Source of the DNA: Paeniglutamicibacter sulfureus
Lineage (GTDB): Bacteria > Actinomycetota > Actinomycetes > Actinomycetales > Micrococcaceae
Length of the DNA stretch: 64,000 nt
Direction of reading: 5' to 3'
Assembly (NCBI RefSeq): GCF_039535115.1
Contig: NZ_BAAAWO010000001.1
Span: 1,488,001 to 1,552,000, forward strand
In this document: piece after piece, positions 8,692-18,173 of the stretch
How the letters are laid out: the number at the start of each line of letters is the position of its first letter
Numbering within the stretch: the first letter of the stretch is position 1
Notes under the pieces: model-generated
Database searches by the model: none
What the model was told of the DNA's origin: nothing
The model's input: the letters and a program-made list of their open reading frames with translations, nothing else
Program-made: the position numbers and the translations under genes

Positions 8692-10038
8692 CTATAGTGC
8701 CAGTTCGCGTGAAACGACTGCGGCCAGCGAAGTGGCCAGGGATTGCGCCATGTCCTGCGAGGTGGCTTCCACCATCACGCGAACCACCGGCTCGGTACCC
8801 GAAGGGCGCAACAGCACCCGGCCGTTGTGGCCCAACTCGGCCTCTGCGGCGACGATCGCGGCGATCAGCATCTTGTTCGCGGGAGCGGCATGCTTGTCCA
8901 CGCCCTTGACGTTGATCAGCACCTGCGGCAATACCGTCATGGCGGCGGCGAGTTCCTTCAGGGTCTTGCCGGTGGAGTTGACGCGCGCAGCGATGTGCAG
9001 GCCGGTCAGCACCCCGTCCCCGGTGGTGGCGTGGTCTGCGAAGATCACGTGGCCGGACTGTTCGCCGCCCAGGTTGTAGCCGCCCTCGCGCATGCCCTCG
9101 AGCACGTAGCGGTCCCCCACACCGGTTTCCTTGATGGTGATGCCGGCTTCGCGCATCGCGATCTTCAACCCGAGGTTGCTCATCACGGTGGCGACCAGGG
9201 TGTTGTCCTTGAGTTCCCCGCGGTCCTTCAATGCGGTGGCCATGATGGCCATGATCTGGTCCCCGTCCACGACGGTTCCCTCATGGTCAACGGCCAGGCA
9301 GCGGTCGGCGTCGCCGTCGTGGGCGATGCCCAGGTCCGCGCCGTTGTCCAGCACTGCCGCCTGCAGGCGTTCGAGGTGGGTTGAGCCGTAGCCGTCGTTG
9401 ATGTTGATGCCGTCCGGCTCCGCACCGATGACCAGGACCTCGGCACCGGCGGCGTTGAAGACCTCCGGCGAGCATCCGCTGGCCGCTCCGTGGGCACAGT
9501 CAAGGACGATCTTGAGCCCGTCCAGGCGGTTGGGCAGCGTCTGCAACAGGTGCATGACGTAGCGGTCCTCGGCATCGGCGAAGCGTGAAATGCGCCCCAC
9601 GTCGGCACCGACCGGGCGGTACTTGGGCTTCTCCATGGCCGCCTCGATGGCGTCCTCGAGGGCGTCGTCGAGCTTCTTGCCGCCGCGGGCCAGGAACTTG
9701 ATTCCGTTGTCCGGGGCAGCGTTGTGCGAGGCGGAGATCATGACGCCGAAGTCGGCATCAAGGTCCGCTACCAGGTAGGCCGCCGCCGGAGTGGGCAGGG
9801 TCCCCGCATCGTGCACATCGACGCCGGTGGCCGCAAGGCCAGCCTCGATCGCAGCCGAGAGGAAGTCGCCGCTGATCCGGGGATCCTTGGCCACCACCGC
9901 CACGGGACGTCGCCCGTCATGTATTTGTTCGTGCCCCAGCACCATGGCGGCGGCTTGTGAAATCGCCATTGCCAGTTCTGGGGTCAGAAGTTCGTTTGCT
10001 TTTCCGCGGACACCGTCGGTCCCAAATAACCTTGCCAT
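8692..10038 (-). CDS. glmM: Phosphoglucosamine mutase
   Basis: Interconverts glucosamine-6-phosphate and glucosamine-1-phosphate, the step after GlmS. The 448-residue protein has the alpha-D-phosphohexomutase layout: the N-terminus [15 protein letters not shown], the phosphoserine loop ISASHNA (about 102), the magnesium loop HDGDADR (about 242) and the sugar-phosphate-binding RPSGTEP near 412. All catalytic motifs are intact. It reads in the same direction as ugd, 135 bases upstream of it, so the two may be co-transcribed. Confidence 0.96.
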   Translation of the reverse strand: MARLFGTDGVRGKANELLTPELAMAISQAAAMVLGHEQIHDGRRPVAVVAKDPRISGDFLSAAIEAGLAATGVDVHDAGTLPTPAAAYLVADLDADFGVMISASHNAAPDNGIKFLARGGKKLDDALEDAIEAAMEKPKYRPVGADVGRISRFADAEDRYVMHLLQTLPNRLDGLKIVLDCAHGAASGCSPEVFNAAGAEVLVIGAEPDGININDGYGSTHLERLQAAVLDNGADLGIAHDGDADRCLAVDHEGTVVDGDQIMAIMATALKDRGELKDNTLVATVMSNLGLKIAMREAGITIKETGVGDRYVLEGMREGGYNLGGEQSGHVIFADHATTGDGVLTGLHIAARVNSTGKTLKELAAAMTVLPQVLINVKGVDKHAAPANKMLIAAIVAAEAELGHNGRVLLRPSGTEPVVRVMVEATSQDMAQSLATSLAAVVSRELAL

Positions 10039-10154
10039 CGCGACTCATCATAACCCTGTCCCGGTTCATTCCCCGTTATTTCACTACTCAGCTTTCATTT
10101 GAATTCCACGAAGCACCGGCGAGGTGAGGGCAGTTGGTTGTTGCTGTAAGACCG

Positions 10155-10198
10155 CGTGACGGGGGTCCGCGACCCGGTGGCCGCGGACCCCCGTCACG
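10155..10198 (-). terminator. Strong hairpin downstream of the secreted sialidase
   Basis: A perfect 17-bp inverted repeat (CGTGACGGGGGTCCGCG and complement) with a 10-base loop lies 28 bases after the sialidase stop. There is no clear T-run, but the stem is very GC-rich, so termination or 3'-end protection is likely. Confidence 0.75.
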
Positions 10199-10225
10199 TG
10201 CGGTTCAGTCCCTTGCAGGCGGGGG

Positions 10226-12862
10226 TTACTCGGCCCTCCCGGAATCCACGGTGACCCGCAACGGAAGGGATTTTGCGATGCCCGCGGCGTTTTCCAGTTC
10301 CGCGGTGTAGACGCGGGTTCCGTCGGCGCGGCCGCGCAGCTGGACCACGGCGCGCTGCGACTGCGGGCTGTTGACCTCAAGCTGCTGGCCGTGGATCAGC
10401 TTCCCGTCTTCAAAGAGATGGAAGACACTTGCATTGGTCCCCCGGGCAAGGTCCAGGGCTACGGAGTAGTTTCCGTCCCAGCGCGCGGCCCCCGCCTCCG
10501 GCACGAATGAAAGCCGGCTGCCTGCCGGGGCCTGCGTTTCAGCGTCGTTTGGCTCCCAGGCCGCGGGGTCCCGCGGCAGCTGGACGGCCGAAAGTTCGAG
10601 CTGCGCAACCGCCCGCTTGGAGCCGTTGGCTGCTTCGAATTCCATGGTGCGCCCGGCCAGTTCGCCGGCGGCTGCCTCTTCGGCCGTCAGTTCGTGGACG
10701 ATCTCGGTTTCCAGGGCGGCTCCGGGAGTGAGTTCCCCGGCGAGCGCCTGATCTCCGGCGTGGATCCCGGTGAGCCGGACGTTGCCCGTGTTGCCCAGGT
10801 CCACCGCGTGCTTAACGGTGTCCCCGGCGGAGGCATGTCCGTTTCCGTCCACGTCGGTGAAGGTGCCGGCCGCGGCAATGGCCGAGAGGCCCGGCGCGCG
10901 AACGACCAGGTCGACCTCGCCTCCGTCAATGGAATATTCCTTCACCACTGTGGCGTAGTCAGGGATCCTGCCGGTGGTCCAGGTGCTGGAAGGCTTGAAG
11001 AAGCCGTCGGCGACTTCGGCTTCGGTCACGGTGTGGCGGGGAGTGGTGCAGTCATAGGATGCACCTGCCGCAAGTGAGGAGTAGCGGCAATTGCCCGCCG
11101 GGCTGGGCTGGCCCACCGGTGCGGCGACCAGCGGGGCGAAGTTGCCAGCTGTCGGGACCACCCACGCAGTGGTGTTTCCGGTGTTTGCCACGTGGAAGGC
11201 GTATGGCAACTTCTCCCCCGCCGAGTAGGGCATCGCGGCGAGGTCGCGGCCGGCGTCGGAGCGCTTGCCCGACACCTCGAGCGAGATGATTGATTGTCCC
11301 TTTACTTGGGCGGTCACGGTGCTGTGCGAGGTGCGTCCGTCGGCGGCAGTGAACCGTGCCTGCAGCTTCACTGCCCCGTTGGCGGTGCTTGGTGCCGTGA
11401 CCGGCAACGTGAGCGTGGTCTTGGCCCCGGCCGCCAGTGCGGAGAGCTCGGCGGTGCCGGCGCTCCACCCCGCCGGTCCGGTCAGCGTCAGCGTTCCGGA
11501 CAGCGCTGTGTCTTCCTGGTTGCTGATGACCAGGCTCGCCTCGGCGCTGGCCCCCGCATCCAGTGCCAGGGCCTCGGCTGCCAGCGGGGCGCAGGCCACG
11601 TTCAACCAGTCTCGGTCAAAGGTGGCAAGGGGAAGGTCGTTGGTGTAGCTGCCCTCATAGAAGACCCCGTACATACCATCATCCAGCGCGGTGGCCACCG
11701 AGTAGGCGGAGAATCCCGAACGAATGGTGCGCAGCCCCGGCCAGGTCTCCCCGTCGTCGCAGGAGACCCGGGCCGAGACGTTGCGGCGCTCAGTGGGGTG
11801 GTTGGCCCCGGTGTAGAGCAGCATCTTCGCGTCTTGGCTGCCCTCCGCCGCCTCGGGATACATCCGTGTCACATGGGCGTTGTTGGTCGGATCCACGAGC
11901 TCGGTGTCGGTTTCGACCGGTGAGTAGCTGTGTCCGCCGTCGGTGGAGATGGCCACCTTGCGGAAGCCGCCGTTGTTTGAGTCGCGGGAGTTGAGCATCA
12001 CGCGTCCGTCGGAGAGTTCCACGACCTTGTTTTCATCCATCCCGGTGCCAAGGAACTCCCCGCGCTCCCAGGTCTGTCCGTGGTCATCGGAGTAGAGCGA
12101 GTAGGCCTGGATCGGCGTGCTCCCGTCCTCCTGCAGGACAAGACCGGCGTATTGCTGGATCAGCCTCCCGGCGTGGGGCCCGTAGCGCAGCTGGATCCCG
12201 GCCCCGGAGGTGGCGAAGGTGGTCTTCACGTCCCCGGGCTCCGGGGTCGAGTCGGCGCCTGGCTTGGCCACATCGGTGATCAGGCGCGGTTCGCTCAAGG
12301 TCACACCGCCGTCGGTGGAGGAAACCACGGCGGCGCTGATGACATTGCGGTCGGCATCGTCATTGCCCCAGGTGCTTCCATGGAAGCCCTGGTCCTTGGA
12401 ATAGACAAAGAAGGCAAAGATGGTGTTTGTTTGCTCGTCAACCACGAAGCTGGGATCGCTGTAGCCGTACTTTGGTTCTTCGGCATCGCCCAGGTGTCCG
12501 GCCGCGATGGTGGTCATGGGCCCGAATGTCTTGCCGTTGTCCGTGCTGCGGCGCATCACGATGCTGTTCGCGTTGGGTGCGTCGGCAGCGGAGTTCGGGC
12601 GGGCACCCCAGGAGGAGAGCACCACGCCGTTGCCCAGATGGGCGAGGGCGGGGATGCGGTAGAAGTAGTTTTCGCCGGTCCGGTCGGCGGCGAGGTTTTC
12701 TTCGCTGTAGCTGCCCGGGGCGGCGAACGGGTCGTTGCCGGGCACCGGCAGGGCCGCGGAAGCGGATCCGGCCAGTGCGACAGGGGCCAGCATTGCGATC
12801 ATGGCGGCTGTCGCCAAGGGGCGTGCGGCGCGGGAGAGTCGGGGTTTGTGGTGTGCGGTCAT
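10226..12862 (-). CDS. nanH: Secreted multidomain exo-alpha-sialidase
   Basis: Releases terminal sialic acid from host or environmental glycans outside the cell. The 878-residue protein starts with a signal peptide (about 1-36, cleaved after a SASA motif). The six-bladed sialidase domain (about 45-420) has the FYRIP motif near residue 66 and several Asp-boxes (STDNGKTF, STDGGVTL, SDDHGQTW, STDGGHSY). From about 435 there is an NPCBM/NEW3-like beta-sandwich, then CARDB/DUF11-like repeats and a C-terminal Ig-like domain. No sortase motif is seen, so it is probably released. The start MTAHHK is used; longer in-frame extensions run into nagB or lack a signal peptide at the N-terminus. Architecture resembles the Micromonospora-type sialidases. 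Confidence 0.92.
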   Translation of the reverse strand: MTAHHKPRLSRAARPLATAAMIAMLAPVALAGSASAALPVPGNDPFAAPGSYSEENLAADRTGENYFYRIPALAHLGNGVVLSSWGARPNSAADAPNANSIVMRRSTDNGKTFGPMTTIAAGHLGDAEEPKYGYSDPSFVVDEQTNTIFAFFVYSKDQGFHGSTWGNDDADRNVISAAVVSSTDGGVTLSEPRLITDVAKPGADSTPEPGDVKTTFATSGAGIQLRYGPHAGRLIQQYAGLVLQEDGSTPIQAYSLYSDDHGQTWERGEFLGTGMDENKVVELSDGRVMLNSRDSNNGGFRKVAISTDGGHSYSPVETDTELVDPTNNAHVTRMYPEAAEGSQDAKMLLYTGANHPTERRNVSARVSCDDGETWPGLRTIRSGFSAYSVATALDDGMYGVFYEGSYTNDLPLATFDRDWLNVACAPLAAEALALDAGASAEASLVISNQEDTALSGTLTLTGPAGWSAGTAELSALAAGAKTTLTLPVTAPSTANGAVKLQARFTAADGRTSHSTVTAQVKGQSIISLEVSGKRSDAGRDLAAMPYSAGEKLPYAFHVANTGNTTAWVVPTAGNFAPLVAAPVGQPSPAGNCRYSSLAAGASYDCTTPRHTVTEAEVADGFFKPSSTWTTGRIPDYATVVKEYSIDGGEVDLVVRAPGLSAIAAAGTFTDVDGNGHASAGDTVKHAVDLGNTGNVRLTGIHAGDQALAGELTPGAALETEIVHELTAEEAAAGELAGRTMEFEAANGSKRAVAQLELSAVQLPRDPAAWEPNDAETQAPAGSRLSFVPEAGAARWDGNYSVALDLARGTNASVFHLFEDGKLIHGQQLEVNSPQSQRAVVQLRGRADGTRVYTAELENAAGIAKSLPLRVTVDSGRAE

Positions 12863-12917
12863 CTCTTGGGAAGTGCCTTTCCGGCGTGGGGAGGGTCGGT
12901 GAGGTCGAGCTAAGAGG

Positions 12918-12932
12918 TAGGACATCCGATCT
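12918..12932. promoter_or_regulatory. Candidate operator upstream of the secreted sialidase
   Basis: TAGGACATCC followed directly by GATCT lies just downstream of the predicted -10 box of the sialidase. The same two half-motifs occur at 15438-15459 in front of the transporter operon. The position is right for repression; the FCD-type GntR regulator encoded at 14601-15335 is the likely binder (inference). Confidence 0.5.
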
Positions 12933-12933
12933 A

Positions 12934-12963
12934 TGGATACGTGATGCGTGCCACAGATGCCAA
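12934..12963 (-). promoter_or_regulatory. Candidate sialidase promoter
   Basis: On the minus strand TTGGCA and TATCCA are separated by 18 bases, upstream of the candidate operator and about 70 bases before the sialidase start codon. Confidence 0.4.
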
Positions 12964-12978
12964 GCTTCGGAGAATGGA

Positions 12979-13785
12979 TCAGTCGCGGCCGAAGGCACCT
13001 TCGGGCGCGTTGTCGCGGGCAAAATCGTAGTACTCGCGGTCCCGCAGCGACGAGGCTGCGGCCTCGTCCACCACCACGGTCGCCCGTTCGTGGAGCTGCA
13101 ACGCGCTCGCCGGACAGCAGGCCCCGAGCGGGCCCTCCGCCATGGCAGCCACGGCGGCCGCCTTGGATTCCCCGGTGGCCACCAGCAACACGGAGTGCGC
13201 ACGCAGAATGGTGCCAATACCCTGGGTCAGGCAATGCACCGGAACAGCCTCGGCCTCTCCTCCGAAGAACCGCGCGTTGTCGCGCCGGGTCCGCGGGGCC
13301 AGCGTCTTCACTCGGGTGCTGCTGCCCAGCGAGGAGCCGGGCTCGTTGAAGCCGATATGCCCGTTGGCACCGATACCCAGCAGCTGTACGTCAATCCCGC
13401 CGGCAGCCTCGATGGCCGCTTCATAGTCCGCGCAGGCTGCCCGCAGGTCCGCGGCCGAGCCGTTTGGCACGTGGACCCGGGCGGGATCAAGCCCCAAGGG
13501 GACGGTCACGGTCCGGTGGATGACCGAGTGGTAGGCCTCGGGATGCGCAGGGTCCAGTCCCACATATTCATCCAGGGCAAAGGCACTGGCGCGGGAAAGA
13601 TCCAGTCCGTTGTGCACCAGGGCTGCAAGTTCGGCGTAGGTGGCCAGCGGGCTGGAGCCGGTGGCGACGCCGAGCACGGGGTCGGGTTTCCCGGCAAGGG
13701 TGTCGGCGATGAGGCGGGCGGCGTGGCGGCCCACGGCCGCGGGGTCTGAGAGCACGATGATTTCCACCTTGCCCAGAGTACCCAT
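12979..13785 (-). CDS. nagB: Glucosamine-6-phosphate deaminase
   Basis: Converts glucosamine-6-phosphate to fructose-6-phosphate and ammonia, the last step of GlcNAc and sialic acid breakdown. The 268-residue protein has the NagB fold with ALDEYVGL (catalytic Asp about 72) and GIGANGHIGFNEPG (about 136-149; catalytic His and Glu). It sits upstream of the sialidase on the same strand and divergent from a UTRA-type GntR regulator, which suggests control by that regulator. The annotated ATG adds a few residues; a GTG at 13767 would give the more usual N-terminus. Confidence 0.94.
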   Translation of the reverse strand: MGTLGKVEIIVLSDPAAVGRHAARLIADTLAGKPDPVLGVATGSSPLATYAELAALVHNGLDLSRASAFALDEYVGLDPAHPEAYHSVIHRTVTVPLGLDPARVHVPNGSAADLRAACADYEAAIEAAGGIDVQLLGIGANGHIGFNEPGSSLGSSTRVKTLAPRTRRDNARFFGGEAEAVPVHCLTQGIGTILRAHSVLLVATGESKAAAVAAMAEGPLGACCPASALQLHERATVVVDEAAASSLRDREYYDFARDNAPEGAFGRD

Positions 13786-13827
13786 GAATCAATGATTTGT
13801 CCGTACCAATATCAAAATGATTCGCTC

Positions 13828-13833
13828 TATACT
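13828..13833 (+). promoter_or_regulatory. Candidate -10 box of the UTRA regulator; leaderless start
   Basis: TATACT ends 7 bases before the ATG at 13841 and there is no clear Shine-Dalgarno sequence, as expected for a leaderless transcript. The -35 region is weak. The 55-base divergent gap with nagB must also hold the nagB promoter and any operator. Confidence 0.35.
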
Positions 13834-13840
13834 CGGGAAT

Positions 13841-14575
13841 ATGGAGACTTCACTCGAATTGGTTCGGACCGGATCGCCGAAATACGTGGTTTTGGCCAAG
13901 GTCCTGGCCGAGCAGATCCGCATGGACCTTTCCATCGGCGCGCCGTTGCCGACCGAACGGGAGCTGCAGGTTAGCTACCAGGTCAGCCGCGACACCGTGC
14001 GGCGGGCCATCGCCAGGCTGGCGGCGGCGGGGCTTGTCTACAACGTGCAGGGGTCGGGAACCTATGTCGCTGATCCCTCGCAGATCCGCAAGGGCACGCG
14101 CCTGACCGGCTTCAGCCAGGACATGGCCGAGCGCGGATTCAAGGCATCCTCCCGCACCCTGGACTGCAGGATCGAGCCGTGCCCGGCCGAGACCGCCCGG
14201 GCGCTCGGCATGGAGGAGGGTTCCGAGGTATTGCTGCTGCGCAGGCTGCGGCTGGCCGACGGTGCACCCATGGCGCTGGAAACCGCGCGGCTGGTGCCCG
14301 GCCTGTTCGGCGAGGCACTCCCCGATCCGGAGGGTTCGCTGGATGCGCAGCTGGCCGCACACGGCCAGCGCATCATGCGGGCCGGCCAAAGCATCACGGC
14401 AACCAACCTCTCGGTCGCCGAGGCGCACCTCCTTGACCAGCCCGTGGGTGCCGCCGCCCTGCGGGTGGACCGCGTGGGCTTCACCGACCAAGGCCGGGCC
14501 ATCGAGGCCACCGAGACCCTGTACCGCGGGGACCGCTATGGCTACGAAACCACCGTAGAACGGGACCCGGCCTAA
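13841..14575 (+). CDS. GntR/HutC-family transcriptional regulator (UTRA domain), NagR-like
   Basis: A 244-residue repressor with an N-terminal winged helix (about 10-80; LPTERELQVSYQVSRDTVRRAI) and a C-terminal UTRA effector domain (about 95-240). UTRA regulators of amino-sugar genes (NagR/DasR) respond to phosphorylated amino sugars (family knowledge). Its divergent position to nagB makes nagB and amino-sugar genes its likely targets. METSLEL is chosen as the start because of the -10 box immediately upstream; an ATG eight codons earlier would fall before the predicted transcript start. Confidence 0.85.
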   Translation: METSLELVRTGSPKYVVLAKVLAEQIRMDLSIGAPLPTERELQVSYQVSRDTVRRAIARLAAAGLVYNVQGSGTYVADPSQIRKGTRLTGFSQDMAERGFKASSRTLDCRIEPCPAETARALGMEEGSEVLLLRRLRLADGAPMALETARLVPGLFGEALPDPEGSLDAQLAAHGQRIMRAGQSITATNLSVAEAHLLDQPVGAAALRVDRVGFTDQGRAIEATETLYRGDRYGYETTVERDPA

Positions 14576-14600
14576 TCCCGGCGCTTCCCCGAGGGACTAC

Positions 14601-15335
14601 TCACTCACCGCCGACGGTGGTGTGGATCAGTCCGCGGATCCCGTCAAAGTGACCTGCCATGAGTTCTCCCGCTTTCGCCTTGTCGCCCGCGGCCACTGCC
14701 TCATAGATTTCCCGGTGGTTGCGGGCGGTCTCGACGAGCAGGTCGTCGGTCGGGTCCATTTGCTCGTGCAGCTTGGAATAGGCGGACCAGAAGACCCCCA
14801 GCAGGTTGGTGAGCATCCCGTTTTCCAGCGGCTCAAAGAGCCCGCGGTGGAAACGCTTGTCCGCCTCGCTCAGTGGCAGGCCGGCCTCGGCCCTGGCCTC
14901 CATGTCCTCCACCGCGGCGCGCACGGCCTCCAGCGCGGGCGCCGTCATCGCGTCAATGGCGGCGCCGATCAAACCGGATTCGAGGGCCTGGCGGACCTCG
15001 ACAAGTTCCATTGCCTCGTGTCCGCCGTTGCGCAGCGAGAGCCGCGAGTGGAACTCGAGGGTAGCGGCGAGCGCGCCGAGCTGCTTGGTGGCCACGAACA
15101 TTCCGTAGCCGTGCCGCACATCCACGATGCCCAGGGCCTGGAGCACCTTGAGCGATTCGCGCACGGTGTTGCGCCCCACGCCCAGCACCTCGACGAGCTC
15201 ATGCTCGGTGGGCAGCGGATCGCCCGGAACGAGCCCGCGCTCCAGGATCAATTCCATGATTTCCTGCTGCAGGGCCTGCAGCCGGTTGGCCGCATTGGCC
15301 CGTGCCTGCCGGCCGCTTGGCTGTGCTGCGCTCAT
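14601..15335 (-). CDS. GntR-family regulator with FCD domain, NanR-like
   Basis: A 244-residue regulator with a winged helix (about 15-90; LPTEHELVEVLGVGRNTVRESL) and an all-helical FCD ligand domain (about 100-235) with the usual histidines (RFHRGLFE, RNHREIYE, MAGHFDGI) that bind a metal and carboxylate ligand. It is divergent from the sialic acid transporter operon, the position of the FCD repressor NanR in other bacteria, so Neu5Ac is the probable effector (inference). The start MSAAQPS is preceded by GAAAGGGAA; the frame is open 24 codons further upstream. Confidence 0.85.
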   Translation of the reverse strand: MSAAQPSGRQARANAANRLQALQQEIMELILERGLVPGDPLPTEHELVEVLGVGRNTVRESLKVLQALGIVDVRHGYGMFVATKQLGALAATLEFHSRLSLRNGGHEAMELVEVRQALESGLIGAAIDAMTAPALEAVRAAVEDMEARAEAGLPLSEADKRFHRGLFEPLENGMLTNLLGVFWSAYSKLHEQMDPTDDLLVETARNHREIYEAVAAGDKAKAGELMAGHFDGIRGLIHTTVGGE

Positions 15336-15396
15336 CGGGGATTCCCTTTCATCTGCCGCGTGGTGCCTGCCGGTCCCGCCGGGTGCGGGGCCATGG

Positions 15397-15425
15397 TTGA
15401 CGTTCAATGTGACTTCGCATACATT
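15397..15425 (+). promoter_or_regulatory. Promoter of the sialic acid transport operon
   Basis: TTGACG and TACATT are separated by exactly 17 bases, a near-consensus sigma-70-type promoter 65 bases before the first gene. Transcription would begin near 15432, just ahead of the candidate operator. Confidence 0.65.
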
Positions 15426-15437
15426 GTACTTCAGCCA

Positions 15438-15459
15438 TAGGACATCCTACATCCGATCT
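15438..15459. promoter_or_regulatory. Candidate operator of the sialic acid transport operon
   Basis: TAGGACATCC, TACATCC and GATCT follow one another. Compared with the sialidase site at 12918-12932, this one has one extra 7-base TACATCC unit. TAGGA/TCCTA forms a short inverted repeat. It lies at about +6 to +27 of the predicted transcript, suited to blocking transcription. Confidence 0.5.
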
Positions 15460-15489
15460 CCACTCACATTCCACTCGAGGTGACCCACC

Positions 15490-17109
15490 ATGAAGCAACA
15501 CAACGAAGTAATGAACATGGCCAGCTCCCGCCGCAATTTCCTCAAGATCGCCGGGGCCATGGGCGTTGCCGGCGCCTTTGCCGCGACCCTCTCGGCCTGC
15601 GGACCCAGCGGCGCCACCGGCACCGCGACCACCGGGGCGGCAGGTGCCGCAGGGACCAAGCCGATCGAGGCAGGCATGTCCTACGCCCTGTCCACCGGGT
15701 TCGACCCGATGACCTCTTCGGGCGCCACCCCGATGGCCGCGAACCTGCACATCTTCGAGGGCCTGACCGAGCTGCACCCCTCCACCCGCGAACGCTACCT
15801 GGCCCTGGCCGCCGCCGAACCCGTCAAGGTCGGCGAGCTGGGCTACGAGATCAAGCTGCGCTCCGGTGCCACCTTCCACAACGGCGACCCGGTCACCGTC
15901 GAAGACGTCGTCTACTCCTTCGACCGCGTGCTGGATGCCAAGAACGCTTCGCTCTTCGCCCAGTTCATTCCCTTCATTGACAAGGTCGCCGCCAAGGGCG
16001 AGGACACCGTCTCCTTCACCCTGAAGTACCCCTTCCCGCTCTTCGCCGAGCGCATTTCCATCGTCAAGATCGTGCCCAAGAAGCTGGCCTCCGCCGACCA
16101 GGCCGGCTTCGACGCCGCCCCGGTGGGCACCGGACCCTACAAGCTCATCTCCGCGGTCAAGGACGACAAGATCGTCTTCGAGAAGTTCGAGGCCTACAAC
16201 GGCCCCATGGCCGCCAAGGCCCCGGGCATGACCTGGTTCCTGCTCTCGGATGCCGCCGCCCGCGTCACCGCCGTCGAATCCGGCCGCGTCCAGGCCATCG
16301 AGGACGTCCCCTACCTGGACATCGAGCGGCTCAAGGCCAACGCAACCGTCGAGTCCGTGCAGTCCTTCGGCCTGCTCTTCTTGATGTTCAACTGCGCCGA
16401 GAAGCCCTTCGACAACAAGCTGGTCCGCCAGGCGCTGCACTACGGCCTGGACACCCAGACCGTGATCGACCGCGCCCTGCTGGGCAACGCGACCGCCGCC
16501 AGTTCCTTCGTGCAGGAAAACCACCCGGGCTACCACCGCGCCTCCACCGTCTACACCTATGACCCGGACAAGGCAGCTTCCCTGCTCAAGGAGGCAGGGG
16601 TCACCGAGCTTTCCTTCGAGCTGCTGACCACCGACACCTCCTGGGTCAAGGACGCCGCCCCGGTGATCATCGAATCCTGGAACAAGCTTCCCGGCGTCAA
16701 GGTCACGCTCAAGTCCATGCAGTCCGGTGCCTTGTATCCGGACCACGTCGACTCGGGCACCTTCCGCGTCGTCGCGGCACCGGGCGATCCCTCGGTCTTC
16801 GGCAACGACCTGGACCTGTTGCTTTCTTGGTGGTACCGCGGCACCGTGTGGCCGCAGGACCGCTTCCGTTGGCACGAATCCAAGGAATACGCCACGGTGC
16901 AGAAGCAGCTGGATGACGCGGTCCGTGCCGCCGACCCGGTCGCAGCACAGAAGGTCTGGAACCAGGTCATTGACCTGATCGCCGAACAGGCACCGCTCTA
17001 CCCGATCCTGCACCGCATGCTCCCGACCGCCTGGAACCCCGACACGCTCACCGGCTTCCGCCCGCTGCCGACCACCGGACTTTCCTTCGTGGACGTCGCG
17101 CACGCCTAA
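15490..17109 (+). CDS. satA: Family 5 ABC transporter solute-binding lipoprotein, SatA-like
   Basis: Captures substrate outside the membrane for the importer encoded by the next three genes. The 539-residue protein has a twin-arginine signal (SSRRNFLK at 12-19) and a lipobox LSAC with Cys37, so it is probably a Tat-exported lipoprotein. The mature part is a peptide/nickel-type (SBP family 5) protein. That family is normally linked to peptides, but the Haemophilus ducreyi SatA sialic acid receptor belongs to it, and here the operon continues with nanA, nanK and nanE. Sialic acid is therefore the inferred ligand. GAGGTG lies 8 bases before the ATG. Confidence 0.87.
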   Translation: MKQHNEVMNMASSRRNFLKIAGAMGVAGAFAATLSACGPSGATGTATTGAAGAAGTKPIEAGMSYALSTGFDPMTSSGATPMAANLHIFEGLTELHPSTRERYLALAAAEPVKVGELGYEIKLRSGATFHNGDPVTVEDVVYSFDRVLDAKNASLFAQFIPFIDKVAAKGEDTVSFTLKYPFPLFAERISIVKIVPKKLASADQAGFDAAPVGTGPYKLISAVKDDKIVFEKFEAYNGPMAAKAPGMTWFLLSDAAARVTAVESGRVQAIEDVPYLDIERLKANATVESVQSFGLLFLMFNCAEKPFDNKLVRQALHYGLDTQTVIDRALLGNATAASSFVQENHPGYHRASTVYTYDPDKAASLLKEAGVTELSFELLTTDTSWVKDAAPVIIESWNKLPGVKVTLKSMQSGALYPDHVDSGTFRVVAAPGDPSVFGNDLDLLLSWWYRGTVWPQDRFRWHESKEYATVQKQLDDAVRAADPVAAQKVWNQVIDLIAEQAPLYPILHRMLPTAWNPDTLTGFRPLPTTGLSFVDVAHA

Positions 17110-17219
17110 AAATACTTGGCGCGCCGCCCTCCCCCTCCCCCATGGCGGGCGGGCGGCGCGCCATTTCTTTCCCAAGCTTTCTTTTTTCCACCCCCCCCAT
17201 ACCGAGGAGCACCATAGAC

Positions 17220-18173
17220 GTGGGCAATATCCTCCGCCTGCTGGGCCGACGCCTGGCGGCACTGCCACTGATGATCCTGGGCGTCACGCTGCTGGTCTTC
17301 CTGGTCCTGCAGTTCTCCCCCGGCGACCAGGCCACCACCGCGCTCGGCGAGGGCGCCAGCGAAGAAGCCAAGGCCGCCTACCGCACCGAACGCGGTCTGG
17401 ACCAGCCAGTCATCGCCCAATACATCGCCTTCCTGGGCCGCCTGCTGGTGCTCGACTTCGGCAAGACCACCCCGCCGGCCCAGCCGATCTCCGACATCAT
17501 TGCCGGCGCCTTCCCGCTGACCCTGCAGCTGACCTTCTTCGGCGTCGCCATCGCCGTGGTGCTCTCCCTGCTCCTGGGCGTCACCGCCGCCCTCTACCGC
17601 GACCGCTGGCCGGACCAAGGCATCCGCGTGCTCTCCATCGCAGCGGTGGCGACCCCCTCCTTCTGGCTTGGCATCCTGCTGATCCAGTGGCTGGCCCTGG
17701 GCACCGGAACCTTCCCCTCCGGCGGCTTCGTCCCCTTTAGTCAGGACCCCGCCGGCTACTTCCGTTCCCTGGCCCTGCCCGCCCTGGCCCTGGCCATCCC
17801 GGTCTGCGCCTCGCTGATCCGCGTGGTGCGCACCTCCATGGTGGAGGAGATGGACAAGGACTACGTCCGCACCGCCATCGGCAACGGCGTCCCGCGCCCT
17901 GAGGTCATCCGCCGCAACGTCCTGCGCAATGCACTGATCACCCCGGTCACCGTGCTGGGCCTGCGGATCGGCTACCTGCTGGGAGGTGCGGTGGTCATTG
18001 AAATGATCTTCTCGCTGCCCGGCATGGGCCAGCTCATCCTCAACGGCATCACCAACAACGATGTCTCCCTGGTCCAGGGCGTCACCCTGACCATCGCCAT
18101 CACCTTCGTCCTGGTCAACATCGCCGTGGACCTGCTTTACCTGCTTATCAACCCCCGGATTAGGACGGTATGA
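17220..18173 (+). CDS. satB: ABC transporter permease, SatB-like
   Basis: First membrane subunit of the importer: 317 residues with about six membrane spans of the DppB type. It has the usual N-terminal span (LPLMILGVTLLVFLVLQ) and the EAA-like cytoplasmic loop around DYVRTAIGNGVPRPEVIRRNVLRNAL. The start is GTG, preceded by GAGGAG at 10 bases; an ATG frame further upstream runs through a C-rich spacer and is not credible. The TGA stop overlaps the next ATG (ATGA), so translation is coupled. Confidence 0.88.
   Translation: MGNILRLLGRRLAALPLMILGVTLLVFLVLQFSPGDQATTALGEGASEEAKAAYRTERGLDQPVIAQYIAFLGRLLVLDFGKTTPPAQPISDIIAGAFPLTLQLTFFGVAIAVVLSLLLGVTAALYRDRWPDQGIRVLSIAAVATPSFWLGILLIQWLALGTGTFPSGGFVPFSQDPAGYFRSLALPALALAIPVCASLIRVVRTSMVEEMDKDYVRTAIGNGVPRPEVIRRNVLRNALITPVTVLGLRIGYLLGGAVVIEMIFSLPGMGQLILNGITNNDVSLVQGVTLTIAITFVLVNIAVDLLYLLINPRIRTV

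Noticed and set aside
12862-13234. N-terminal extension of the secreted sialidase to 1002 residues
   Set aside because: It would overlap nagB in another frame and bury the signal peptide.
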